DNA from: Chloroflexota bacterium
GTDB taxonomy: Bacteria; Chloroflexota; Dehalococcoidia; SM23-28-2; RBG-16-64-32
Assembly: GCA_022565075.1 (NCBI GenBank)
Contig: JADFKG010000010.1
Coordinates: 1-23,165, forward strand
DNA: 23,165 nucleotides
Direction: 5' to 3'
Shown here in pieces: positions 15,650 to 21,920 of this stretch; position 1 is the stretch's first letter; every line of letters starts with the position of its first letter. Position numbers and translations under genes: made by a program. The notes beneath the pieces were generated by a model, which was given only the letters and a program-made list of their open reading frames with translations, was not told where the DNA came from and did no database searches.

Positions 15650-15688
15650 GAGCGTACCGGGCTAGCGGCCGGTGGAGCCGTGGCCGCC
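15650..15688. repeat. 39-bp direct repeat, right copy
   Basis: Identical to 14288-14326. This copy encodes the functional C-terminus and stop of dut on the minus strand (GGHGSTGR) and, at its left end, a non-functional duplicate of the last codons of the APH/P-loop gene. Confidence 0.95.
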
Positions 15689-16093
15689 GGCGCCCCGCGC
15701 GGTCTCCGAGAGCTCTTCGGCGACCGTCATGTCCATGACGAGCGCCTGGCCGATCACCAGTTGCGCGATGCGATCTCCGTCGCTCACTTCGTGCGGTTCT
15801 CGATAGTGGAGAGAGTGCATCGTCACCAGGAGTTCGCCGCGGTAGTCGGAGTCGATCGTGCCGAAGGTGACCATAACGCCCCTTGAGGAGAGACCGGAGC
15901 GCGGCCTGATCTGGACGTCGTAGCCGGCGCCGATCTCGATCGCGATCCCCGTCGGCACCCGCACTGGCTCGTGGCCGACCATCATCGGCTCATCGAGGCA
16001 GGCGTAGAGGTCGTAGCCGGTCGCGCCCTCGGTGGCGCGCTCGGGCAGGCGGGCGCCGGGCCGCAGGCGTTTGACGCGCACCGGGACGTTCAC
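15662..16093 (-). CDS. dut: dUTP diphosphatase
   Basis: A 143-residue trimeric-type dUTPase that hydrolyses dUTP to dUMP and diphosphate, keeping uracil out of DNA and feeding dTMP synthesis. All five motifs are present: GATGYDLYA (23-31), RPRSGLSSRG (63-72), GTIDSDYRGEL (78-88), GDRIAQLV (106-113) and GAGGHGSTG (134-142), where His replaces the more common stacking Phe. The start is GTG 16091-16093, overlapping the upstream stop by one base (TAGTG), and the length is normal. Extending further upstream only reads through the preceding gene in another frame. The last codons lie within the right 39-bp repeat, yet the protein is intact. It is the last gene of the lipid operon, with no evident functional link. 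Confidence 0.95.
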   Translation of the reverse strand: MNVPVRVKRLRPGARLPERATEGATGYDLYACLDEPMMVGHEPVRVPTGIAIEIGAGYDVQIRPRSGLSSRGVMVTFGTIDSDYRGELLVTMHSLHYREPHEVSDGDRIAQLVIGQALVMDMTVAEELSETARGAGGHGSTGR

Positions 16094-16872
16094 TAGGGGA
16101 TGTACAATCCGCTGTCGCGGCGCTTGCCGCGTTCGATCGGCTCTGGCGGCTCGGGCGGCTTTTCGGGCTGGGATGTTGGGCCGCTGGCTGCCTTCTTCGA
16201 CGGCTTCGCCCCGGCCGCTTTGACGACCTGCTCGATGAGCGCCGGCTCTGGGAGCGCGCCCGGGATCGAGATGCGGTCGTTGATCACGGTCAGCGGCACG
16301 GCCTCTACTTTGTAGCGCTTGGCCAGATCGGGGAACTCGTTGACCTCGATCACTTCCGCCTTCACGTGCTCGCTGACGATGCCCATCATGAAGGCGGCGC
16401 GGGCCATCTGTGGGCAGTAGGGGCACGTTGGTGTCACGAAGACGCGCACCGAGACGTCCGTCTTCAGCTGGGAGAGCGCCTTCACGGAGTCCGGCATCAG
16501 CAGCGTCTCCCAGCGCGAGAGGTCGACGAGCGATTCCACGAAGGCGGGGAACTCCGTGCCGCCGGGGATGCCGTAGTACTTGAAGAAGCCGGGCCCGGGC
16601 CCTCGCAGCACCATCCCCGGCACGCGCTCGACGCCGAACGTCGCTTTCTCTTCGGGATCGTCCTCGAACTGGTGCACGCGCAGGCTGATGAGATCGCTGA
16701 GGGCGGACAGCTCCTTCAGCATGTCCTGCGTCTGCTTGCAGAGGGCACAGGGCGTGACGCCGGGCGCCTCCAGCTTGGTTTCGCGCTGCGTGAAGTAGTC
16801 GATCTTAACGGGCGCGGCCATTTCAGCAGCGAACTTCGCCTGGATCGCCTGCTGGTCCTTAAGCGGAATCAC
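16093..16872 (-). CDS. protein disulfide oxidoreductase with two thioredoxin folds (PDO/glutaredoxin-like)
   Basis: A 259-residue protein with two tandem thioredoxin folds, as in the PDO of archaea and some deep-branching bacteria. The first fold has CALC at 42-45 and the cis-proline VERVPG near 81-86; the second has CPYC at 150-153 and VEAVPLT near 193-199. No signal peptide is visible, so it should act in the cytoplasm. The last 40 residues form a Lys/Pro-rich tail. Family knowledge: the CPYC site is normally the more reactive one in this class and is used for thiol-disulfide exchange. The start is GTG 16870-16872 with GAGGG 7 nt upstream, overlapping the upstream phosphatidyltransferase gene by 14 bp. 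It ends in a one-base overlap with dut. Confidence 0.85.
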   Translation of the reverse strand: MIPLKDQQAIQAKFAAEMAAPVKIDYFTQRETKLEAPGVTPCALCKQTQDMLKELSALSDLISLRVHQFEDDPEEKATFGVERVPGMVLRGPGPGFFKYYGIPGGTEFPAFVESLVDLSRWETLLMPDSVKALSQLKTDVSVRVFVTPTCPYCPQMARAAFMMGIVSEHVKAEVIEVNEFPDLAKRYKVEAVPLTVINDRISIPGALPEPALIEQVVKAAGAKPSKKAASGPTSQPEKPPEPPEPIERGKRRDSGLYIP

Positions 16873-17470
16873 TCATATCCCTCGTTTTCAGCCACACCAT
16901 AGCAAGCCGCTGCAGCACCGTGAAGCCCGCGATCAGCGCCAGCGCCCAGAGCACCGGCGTGAGGACGTTGACGTCGAGTAGGTCGTGCAGGATGAGGCCG
17001 CCGCCAAGCAGCAGCACGCGTTCAGTGCGCGTGAAAACGCCCTCGCGCAGCTTGAGGCCGATGATCTCGGCCCGCGCGCGCAGGTAGCTGACCATGATCG
17101 AAGCGACGACGGCGGCGAAGATCAGCAGCTCCTCCTCGCGGGCGTTAAGGTTGCTGAAGTACCAGAGCAGGCCGAAGAGGACGGCAGCTTCCGAGAGCCG
17201 GTCCATCGTTGAGTCGAAGACCGCTCCGAACGGCGTGGCGCGACCGGTCGCCCGCGCCAGCGAACCGTCGAGGAAGTCCAGCGCGCTGAACGCCAGCATG
17301 ACGATGCCTGCCGCCAGGAAGCGGCCGTCCGCCGCCAGCACGGCAGCCCCGACGTTGCCGGCGAAGCCGAAGAGCGTGAGCATGTTCGGCGTCACGCCCA
17401 GCCGCGAGAGCACGCTGACTGCCGGGTCGGTCAGCCAGTTTGGGGCGGAGCGCGGTGTCAGCGCCGGCAT
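16859..17470 (-). CDS. pgsA: CDP-alcohol phosphatidyltransferase, probable phosphatidylinositol-phosphate synthase
   Basis: A 203-residue integral membrane enzyme. It shows the full CDP-alcohol phosphatidyltransferase signature: Asp68-Gly69, Ala72-Arg73, Gly82, Asp86 and Asp90 (DGx2ARx8Gx3Dx3D), preceded by a first membrane helix and followed by about four more. The family transfers phosphatidate from CDP-diacylglycerol to an alcohol. Sequence alone does not give the alcohol, but the neighbours (inositol-3-phosphate synthase, PimA-like and PatA-like proteins) point to inositol phosphate, as in mycobacterial PgsA1. In mycobacteria the product is phosphatidylinositol phosphate, which must then be dephosphorylated. 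ATG 17468-17470 overlaps the stop of the pimA-like gene by one base (TGATG). Phosphatidylglycerol-phosphate synthesis is the main alternative. Confidence 0.85.
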   Translation of the reverse strand: MPALTPRSAPNWLTDPAVSVLSRLGVTPNMLTLFGFAGNVGAAVLAADGRFLAAGIVMLAFSALDFLDGSLARATGRATPFGAVFDSTMDRLSEAAVLFGLLWYFSNLNAREEELLIFAAVVASIMVSYLRARAEIIGLKLREGVFTRTERVLLLGGGLILHDLLDVNVLTPVLWALALIAGFTVLQRLAMVWLKTRDMSDSA

Positions 17471-18606
17471 CAGGCGCCGTTTCCGTTACGGTTCGCTGCT
17501 GTCTCCTCGTAGAAGGCGAGCACCTCCGACGAGACCTCGTCCCAGCTCCAGTTGCGGGCGTGCAGCGCCGCCGCCCGGCCCATCTCTTCGCGCATGCCGG
17601 CGTCGGAGAGCAGGCGCTTGAGCGCTTCGCAGAGCGCCTCGCTGTCGCGCGGGGGGACGAGCAGGCCCTGCTCGCCGTCCTTGACTACGGCCGCGAAGCC
17701 GGGGATGCGCGAGGCGACGATCGGCAAGCCGGAGGCCATCGCCTCGAGCAGGATCAGGCCCAGGCTCTCGTGTCCGGTGTTGGGTGCGCAGAAAACGTCG
17801 CCGCTGCGGTAGTAGCGGGGCAGCTCCTCCTCCGCCACGTAGTCCGTGAAGACGACGTCCTCGACGTTGTTCTCCTCGATGTAGCGTTCGCAGGCCGGGC
17901 GGATGCCGCCGTCGGGGCCGACGATGATCAGCCGGGTCTGCGGCATTTCGGTCTTCAGTTTGGCGAACGCCTCGATCAGGTAGGGCAGCCCCTTGCGCTG
18001 CTCCTGGCGGCCGACGAAGACGATGTTGCGCTTGCTGTCCATCAGTTCGGGTATCGGCGGCGTCTCGGCGGCGAAGCGGGCGTAATCGATGCCGCTGGGG
18101 ATGATGCGGAAGTCGTCGTCGAAGTACTTGCCGATGAGGTCGAGCGCCGCCTGCGAGTGGGCGATGCGGCCGTGGATGCGATGCCACCACTGCTGGATGA
18201 TGAACTGGGTGTAAGCGTAGACGCGGCTGCCGCTGTCGCGCGCGGCGTGGAACGTGGCGATGTTCGTTGCCTGTGAGAAGCGCACGAACTGGAACGGCAG
18301 CAACGGCGCGAACGGCTCGTGGATGTGCACGATGTCGAACTGTTCACGCGCCAGCAGCCTCTTGACCCGGGACGAGAGGTTGTAGGACATCGAGATGTTG
18401 GCCACCGAGCCGCTCACCGGCAGGCCGATGGCGCTGTGTCCGATGACGTGGAGGTACGGTGGCTCTTCGCTGGAGCGTTTGGACGCCGGCGCGACGACTG
18501 TGACGTCGTGGCCCCGGCGCAGGAAGTGCTGGGAGAGGTTGAAGACGTGGCGGTTGACGCCGCCGGGCACCCCCCAGTCGTACGGGGAGACGAGGGCGAT
18601 CTTCAT
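17470..18606 (-). CDS. pimA: GT4-family glycosyltransferase, PimA-like phosphatidylinositol mannosyltransferase
   Basis: A 378-residue GT-B enzyme closely resembling mycobacterial PimA, which adds mannose from GDP-mannose to position 2 of phosphatidylinositol at the inner membrane face. Matching features: N-terminal glycine-rich loop SPYDWGVPGGVNRH (7-20), SGSVAN (65-70), HIHEPFAP (94-101), ATFHA (117-121), IPSGID (169-174), donor-site FVGRQEQRKG with Arg200 and Lys205, and the EX7E element in APNTGHESLGLILLEAM (Glu280, Glu288). ATG 18604-18606 overlaps the PHP gene by 4 bp (ATGA), so translation is likely coupled. An earlier in-frame start would read back through the PHP gene. I infer mannose from the similarity; glucose or another sugar is possible. 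Gene name is by similarity and context. Confidence 0.85.
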   Translation of the reverse strand: MKIALVSPYDWGVPGGVNRHVFNLSQHFLRRGHDVTVVAPASKRSSEEPPYLHVIGHSAIGLPVSGSVANISMSYNLSSRVKRLLAREQFDIVHIHEPFAPLLPFQFVRFSQATNIATFHAARDSGSRVYAYTQFIIQQWWHRIHGRIAHSQAALDLIGKYFDDDFRIIPSGIDYARFAAETPPIPELMDSKRNIVFVGRQEQRKGLPYLIEAFAKLKTEMPQTRLIIVGPDGGIRPACERYIEENNVEDVVFTDYVAEEELPRYYRSGDVFCAPNTGHESLGLILLEAMASGLPIVASRIPGFAAVVKDGEQGLLVPPRDSEALCEALKRLLSDAGMREEMGRAAALHARNWSWDEVSSEVLAFYEETAANRNGNGA

Positions 18607-19361
18607 CGCACGCTCGCGATTCGCTGGACGAAGCTGCGCGCCGTGGGGCCCCAGCCCATCGCCCGCGGCGTGGCCAGAATGCCGCGATACGTCTGACGCA
18701 CCACGTGCGCGTATCCGATCTCGCGTAACGAAGGATGGCGGCCTGTGACGCCGCGGGTCGCCCTGGCCGCGATCGCGGCGCGCAGGTCGTCCGCGTTCTC
18801 GCCGGCGAACTCGGTATAGGCGGTGCCGATGACGGGCAGGAAGTGGGCGTCGCTGCCGCCGGCCTCTGCCAGGCCGAACTCGTCGCGGTTGAGGCGCCGG
18901 GCCTTGCGCGCGCCGAGCCGCCCGGCCGGCGTCTGGTTCGTGACCTCGATGGCGTCGATGTGCACGCCGTCGGTCCTGCTCGCCAGGATGCGGCGCAGGT
19001 GGCGCAGTCCCATGCCGCGCGTCAGCCACGTGAACGGGTGCGGGACGACGGCGAGGCCGCCCAGACGGTGGATCGCAGCCAGGGTCTCCTCGACTGGCCG
19101 CAGCGAGGGAGGCGGATCTTCGACGAAGAGCGCCAGGACGTGGCCCTCGATCGTCGTTACCTCCATGCCGGGGATGACGTCGAAGCGGAAGCGGCCCCTG
19201 GCGCGACGTTCGCGCGCCTCCCAGGCGCCGCTCAGGCTATCGTGGTCGGTCACCGCGATCAGATCGAGGTCTGTCTCCGACTCGACGTAGTCCAGCAACT
19301 CGGAAACGTCGTACATGCCGTCGCTATGCGAGGTGTGGATGTGCAGATCGGCCTTTGCCAC
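18603..19361 (-). CDS. PHP-family metal-dependent phosphoesterase
   Basis: A 252-residue stand-alone PHP domain. All metal-site elements are present: HIH (His7, His9), SHSDG (Asp15), TDHD (39-42), PGMEV (Glu67), GHVL (His74), PHPF (His108) and GSDAH (Asp171, His173). Family knowledge: relatives include the RNase AM/TrpH 5'-3' nuclease and nucleotide phosphatases and HisK-type histidinol phosphatase. GTG 19359-19361 is the start because the first metal motif should lie near the N-terminus; it overlaps the upstream acyltransferase stop by one base (TAGTG). Its end overlaps the pimA-like gene by 4 bp. Sitting between two genes of inositol-lipid synthesis suggests a phosphatase for phosphatidylinositol phosphate or inositol phosphate; this is inference. 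A TrpH-like nucleic-acid role remains possible. Confidence 0.85.
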   Translation of the reverse strand: MAKADLHIHTSHSDGMYDVSELLDYVESETDLDLIAVTDHDSLSGAWEARERRARGRFRFDVIPGMEVTTIEGHVLALFVEDPPPSLRPVEETLAAIHRLGGLAVVPHPFTWLTRGMGLRHLRRILASRTDGVHIDAIEVTNQTPAGRLGARKARRLNRDEFGLAEAGGSDAHFLPVIGTAYTEFAGENADDLRAAIAARATRGVTGRHPSLREIGYAHVVRQTYRGILATPRAMGWGPTARSFVQRIASVR

Positions 19362-20275
19362 TAGACCGTGGCCTCCTCTGGCTCCTTCGCCGGCTGCGGT
19401 TCGCGGGGTTCGGCGTCCCAGATGGGCTCCAGCACCATCCACTGGTCGGGCTCGGCGCGCAGCTGCGCCTCCAGCCGTGAGATGAACTCAAGCATCGCCG
19501 TCCGCACGTCCGCCTGCAGGTCGTCGGTGCGCTCGATCTCGATCGGCGGCTGGGCGACGGCTTCGATGAGGTAGCGGCCGCGCCGCGACGAGAACGACGG
19601 CACGATCGCCGCGCCGGTGCGCAGCGCGACTTCGACCGGGCCGGTCGGCATCCACGTCTCTTCGCCAAAGAAGGGGAGCAGCATCTTCGGTCCGAGAATG
19701 TCGCGGTCGCCCATGAGCGCCACCGTACCACCGTCGCGCAGAGTCCGCATGATGCGCTTGGCGGACGGCACGCCGACGGGCATGAACTCGACGCCATGCG
19801 TCCTGCGAATGCTGTTGAGCATCCGCGAAAGGCGCTCCGGCTTCACGGGCTCGGTGACGGCGAAGCAGGGGATGTTCAGCGGGACGAGGGCCTGCCCGGC
19901 CATCTCGGCGTTGCCGACGTGGGCGCTGAGCATGACGACGCCGCGGCCCTTATCGATGTTCGAGCGGATGTACTCTTCGATGCCGCTGTAGATGAGGCGC
20001 TCGCGGAAGAACTGGTCGATGTCCATATGCGGGAGCTGTGCCAGGTCAGCGTAGTAGTAGCCAACGTTGCGGAACACGGCCTTCGCGGTCTTTCGCAGGC
20101 GTGATTTTGGCGCGTCCGGCATGACGTGGCGCAGGTTGTCCCAGACGTTGCGCCGAGGCCCCGGCGCCAGGGCGTAGCCGGCGCGACCGACGATTTCAGC
20201 GATGCCGTAGAGCAGCGGGAGCGGCAGCCGCCCCAGCACACGAAAAACGAACCAGAAGACGAGGTATCTCAGCAC
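19361..20275 (-). CDS. patA: PatA-like membrane acyltransferase (LpxL/HtrB family)
   Basis: A 304-residue acyltransferase of the lysophospholipid/lipid A acyltransferase superfamily. An N-terminal amphipathic or membrane helix (MLRYLVFWFVF) is followed by the catalytic HVGNAE (His119, Glu124; HX4E). It then shows EPVKPERL near 142-149, GDRD near 189-192, FFGEETWMPTGPVEVALRTGAAIVP near 202-226 and QWMVLEPIW near the C-terminus. This string closely follows mycobacterial PatA, which acylates the mannose of phosphatidylinositol mannosides. Nothing in the window suggests lipopolysaccharide synthesis. Start GTG 20273-20275 lies 39 bp after the inositol synthase gene; a TATACT about 20 nt upstream could be an internal -10. 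The C-terminal tail is Pro/Glu-rich. Choice of PatA over a lauroyltransferase rests on the motifs and the operon. Confidence 0.85.
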   Translation of the reverse strand: MLRYLVFWFVFRVLGRLPLPLLYGIAEIVGRAGYALAPGPRRNVWDNLRHVMPDAPKSRLRKTAKAVFRNVGYYYADLAQLPHMDIDQFFRERLIYSGIEEYIRSNIDKGRGVVMLSAHVGNAEMAGQALVPLNIPCFAVTEPVKPERLSRMLNSIRRTHGVEFMPVGVPSAKRIMRTLRDGGTVALMGDRDILGPKMLLPFFGEETWMPTGPVEVALRTGAAIVPSFSSRRGRYLIEAVAQPPIEIERTDDLQADVRTAMLEFISRLEAQLRAEPDQWMVLEPIWDAEPREPQPAKEPEEATV

Positions 20276-20314
20276 GCCTGTATCTCTGGGGAGAGTATAA
20301 GGCGTAGCAGGCTC

Positions 20315-21850
20315 CTAGGCCTCTGCCGGCACCTCTTCGTAGTACTCCGCGCCGAGGTGTGTGATCTGCTCTTCGCCCCGCAGCCAGCGCAGCGTGTTCT
20401 TGAGCTTCATCTGCTGGATGAAGAGGTCGTGCTCCGGGTAGACGGAGGGTGCGTGCTGCGGGCTCTTGAAGTAGAACGAGAGCCACTCCTGGATGCCCTT
20501 CATGCCGGCGCGCTGGGCGAGGTCGAGGAAGAGCGCCAGATCGAGCACCAGCGGCGCGGCGAGGATCGAGTCCCGGCAGAGAAAGTCGATCTTGATCTGC
20601 ATCGGATAGCCGAGCCAACCGAAGATGTCGATGTTGTCCCAGCCTTCTTTGTTGTCGCCGCGCGGTGGGTAGTAGTTAATGCTCACCTTGTGGAAGATGT
20701 TGCCGTACAGCTCGGGGTAGAGGTCCGGCTGCAGGACGTACTTCAGCACGCCCAGCTTCGACTCTTCCTTCGTCTTGAAGCTCTCCGGGTCGTCCAGCAC
20801 TTCGCCGTCGCGGTTGCCGAGGATGTTCGTCGAGTACCAACCAGCGATGCCCAGCATGCGAGCCTTGAGCATCGGCGCCAGCACCGTCTTCATCAGCGTC
20901 TGGCCGGTCTTGAAGTCCTTGCCGCAGACCGGAACGCCGCGCTCGTTGGCCAGCGTCAGCATCGCGGGCAGGTCCAGCGTCAGGTTCGGCGCGCCGTTGG
21001 CGAAGGGCACGCCCTCCATCAGAGCGGCGTAGGCGTAGATCATCGACGGCGCGATGCTGGGGTCGTTCGTCTCCATCGCGGCCTCGAAGTTCTCGAGGTT
21101 GGCGTGGGCCTCTCCGGGCTCCAGGAAGATCTCCGTCGAGGCGCACCAGATGAGCACCAGCCGGTCACAGCCGTTCGTCTCCTTGAAGTTGCGGATGTCC
21201 TGGCGCAGCGCCTCGGCCATCTGGAGCTTGTTCGGCGCCTCCTTGACGTTCGTGCCTTGCAGGCGTTTCACGTAGTAGTCGTCGAAGACCGCCGGCATCG
21301 GCTCGATCGTCTTCAGGAAGTCCGCGATCGGCTCGATGTGTTCGTGGCGGTCCAGCACGCCGCATTTGATGGCGGCGTCGTAGGCGTTGTCGGGAATCGG
21401 GTCCCAGGCGCCGAAGACGAGCTGATCGAGCTCGGCCAGCGGCACGAACTCCTTGATCCTGGGCGTCTGCTGGTCAGTGCGCTTGCCGAGGCGGATCGTG
21501 CCCATCTGGGTCAGCGATCCGATCGGCTTCGCCGTGCCGCGCCGGGCGTGCTCGACGCCGGCGATGAACGTCGAGGCGACGGCGCCGAGGCCGACGAGGA
21601 GTATCCCCAGGCGGCCGTCTGCGGGGGCGATTTCGTGCGAGTCGGTGGCGATGAAGTCCTTTGCTTCCAAGACAATCCCTTTCTGACGGGCGAGCGACAT
21701 CAAAGGCACGTGCCATTGTGAGGGGATGCGCCCGGTGCTCGCCCAGTGCTCGATCGTGCTCTGGCGTTTGCCGAGAAGGTTGGCCAGTGTCGTCTGCCCG
21801 CCGAAGCGCTTGATGACGCGCGCGGCGGGGCTGAGGTTTTCGGTGACCAT
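20315..21850 (-). CDS. ino1: inositol-3-phosphate synthase with N-terminal helix-turn-helix domain
   Basis: A 511-residue protein. Residues 8-66 form a Cro/YdaS-like helix-turn-helix (RVIKRFGGQTTLANLLG, then STIEHWASTGRIPSQW), similar to stand-alone HTH domains of the carph-isopro type. From residue 81 the protein is a full myo-inositol-1-phosphate synthase: NAD-binding GLGAVAST (87-94), GKDFKTGQTLMKTVLAPM, YSTNILGNRDG, FKTKEESK, CRDSILAAPLVLDL and WLSFYFKSP, all recognisable in the eukaryotic enzyme. The reaction converts glucose-6-phosphate to inositol-3-phosphate with NAD. ATG 21848-21850 has no Shine-Dalgarno and follows a -10 box by 6 nt, suggesting leaderless mRNA. It is the first gene of the lipid operon. 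The HTH fusion is unusual for the family and suggests DNA binding, perhaps autoregulation. Confidence 0.88.
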   Translation of the reverse strand: MVTENLSPAARVIKRFGGQTTLANLLGKRQSTIEHWASTGRIPSQWHVPLMSLARQKGIVLEAKDFIATDSHEIAPADGRLGILLVGLGAVASTFIAGVEHARRGTAKPIGSLTQMGTIRLGKRTDQQTPRIKEFVPLAELDQLVFGAWDPIPDNAYDAAIKCGVLDRHEHIEPIADFLKTIEPMPAVFDDYYVKRLQGTNVKEAPNKLQMAEALRQDIRNFKETNGCDRLVLIWCASTEIFLEPGEAHANLENFEAAMETNDPSIAPSMIYAYAALMEGVPFANGAPNLTLDLPAMLTLANERGVPVCGKDFKTGQTLMKTVLAPMLKARMLGIAGWYSTNILGNRDGEVLDDPESFKTKEESKLGVLKYVLQPDLYPELYGNIFHKVSINYYPPRGDNKEGWDNIDIFGWLGYPMQIKIDFLCRDSILAAPLVLDLALFLDLAQRAGMKGIQEWLSFYFKSPQHAPSVYPEHDLFIQQMKLKNTLRWLRGEEQITHLGAEYYEEVPAEA

Positions 21851-21856
21851 GCGGCC

Positions 21857-21885
21857 ACTATAACGAAAATGTCGTTAGTTGGCCA
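21857..21885 (-). promoter_or_regulatory. promoter of the inositol-lipid operon, leaderless
   Basis: On the minus strand, TGGCCA (21880-21885) and TATAGT (21857-21862) are separated by 17 bp. The -10 ends 6 nt before the ino1 ATG, so the mRNA would begin at about the A of ATG. Confidence 0.55.
21861..21877. promoter_or_regulatory. candidate operator in the promoter spacer
   Basis: TAACGA and TCGTTA are a perfect 6-bp inverted repeat with a 5-bp centre. The dyad fills the spacer between the -35 and -10 boxes and overlaps the -10. A direct repeat GGCCACT lies at 21853-21859 and 21881-21887, one on each side. A protein bound here would block transcription. The HTH domain of ino1 itself is the nearest candidate. 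Confidence 0.5.
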
Positions 21886-21920
21886 CTGTGCTGGGTCGGC
21901 GGCCTGGTTCTGGCCGTGAG

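Noticed and set aside
18607..19029. Upstream extension of the pimA-like gene
   Set aside because: It reads the PHP gene in another frame and is Arg/Pro-rich; the conserved MKIALVSPY start fits the ATGA overlap.
20294..20299. TATACT between ino1 and patA as an internal promoter
   Set aside because: No -35 box at a usable distance; mentioned only as a possibility in the patA entry.
20126..21721. 531-codon open frame on the plus strand opposite ino1 and patA
   Set aside because: It is antisense to two well-supported enzymes and its translation (Val/Arg/Asp/Glu-rich) matches no fold.
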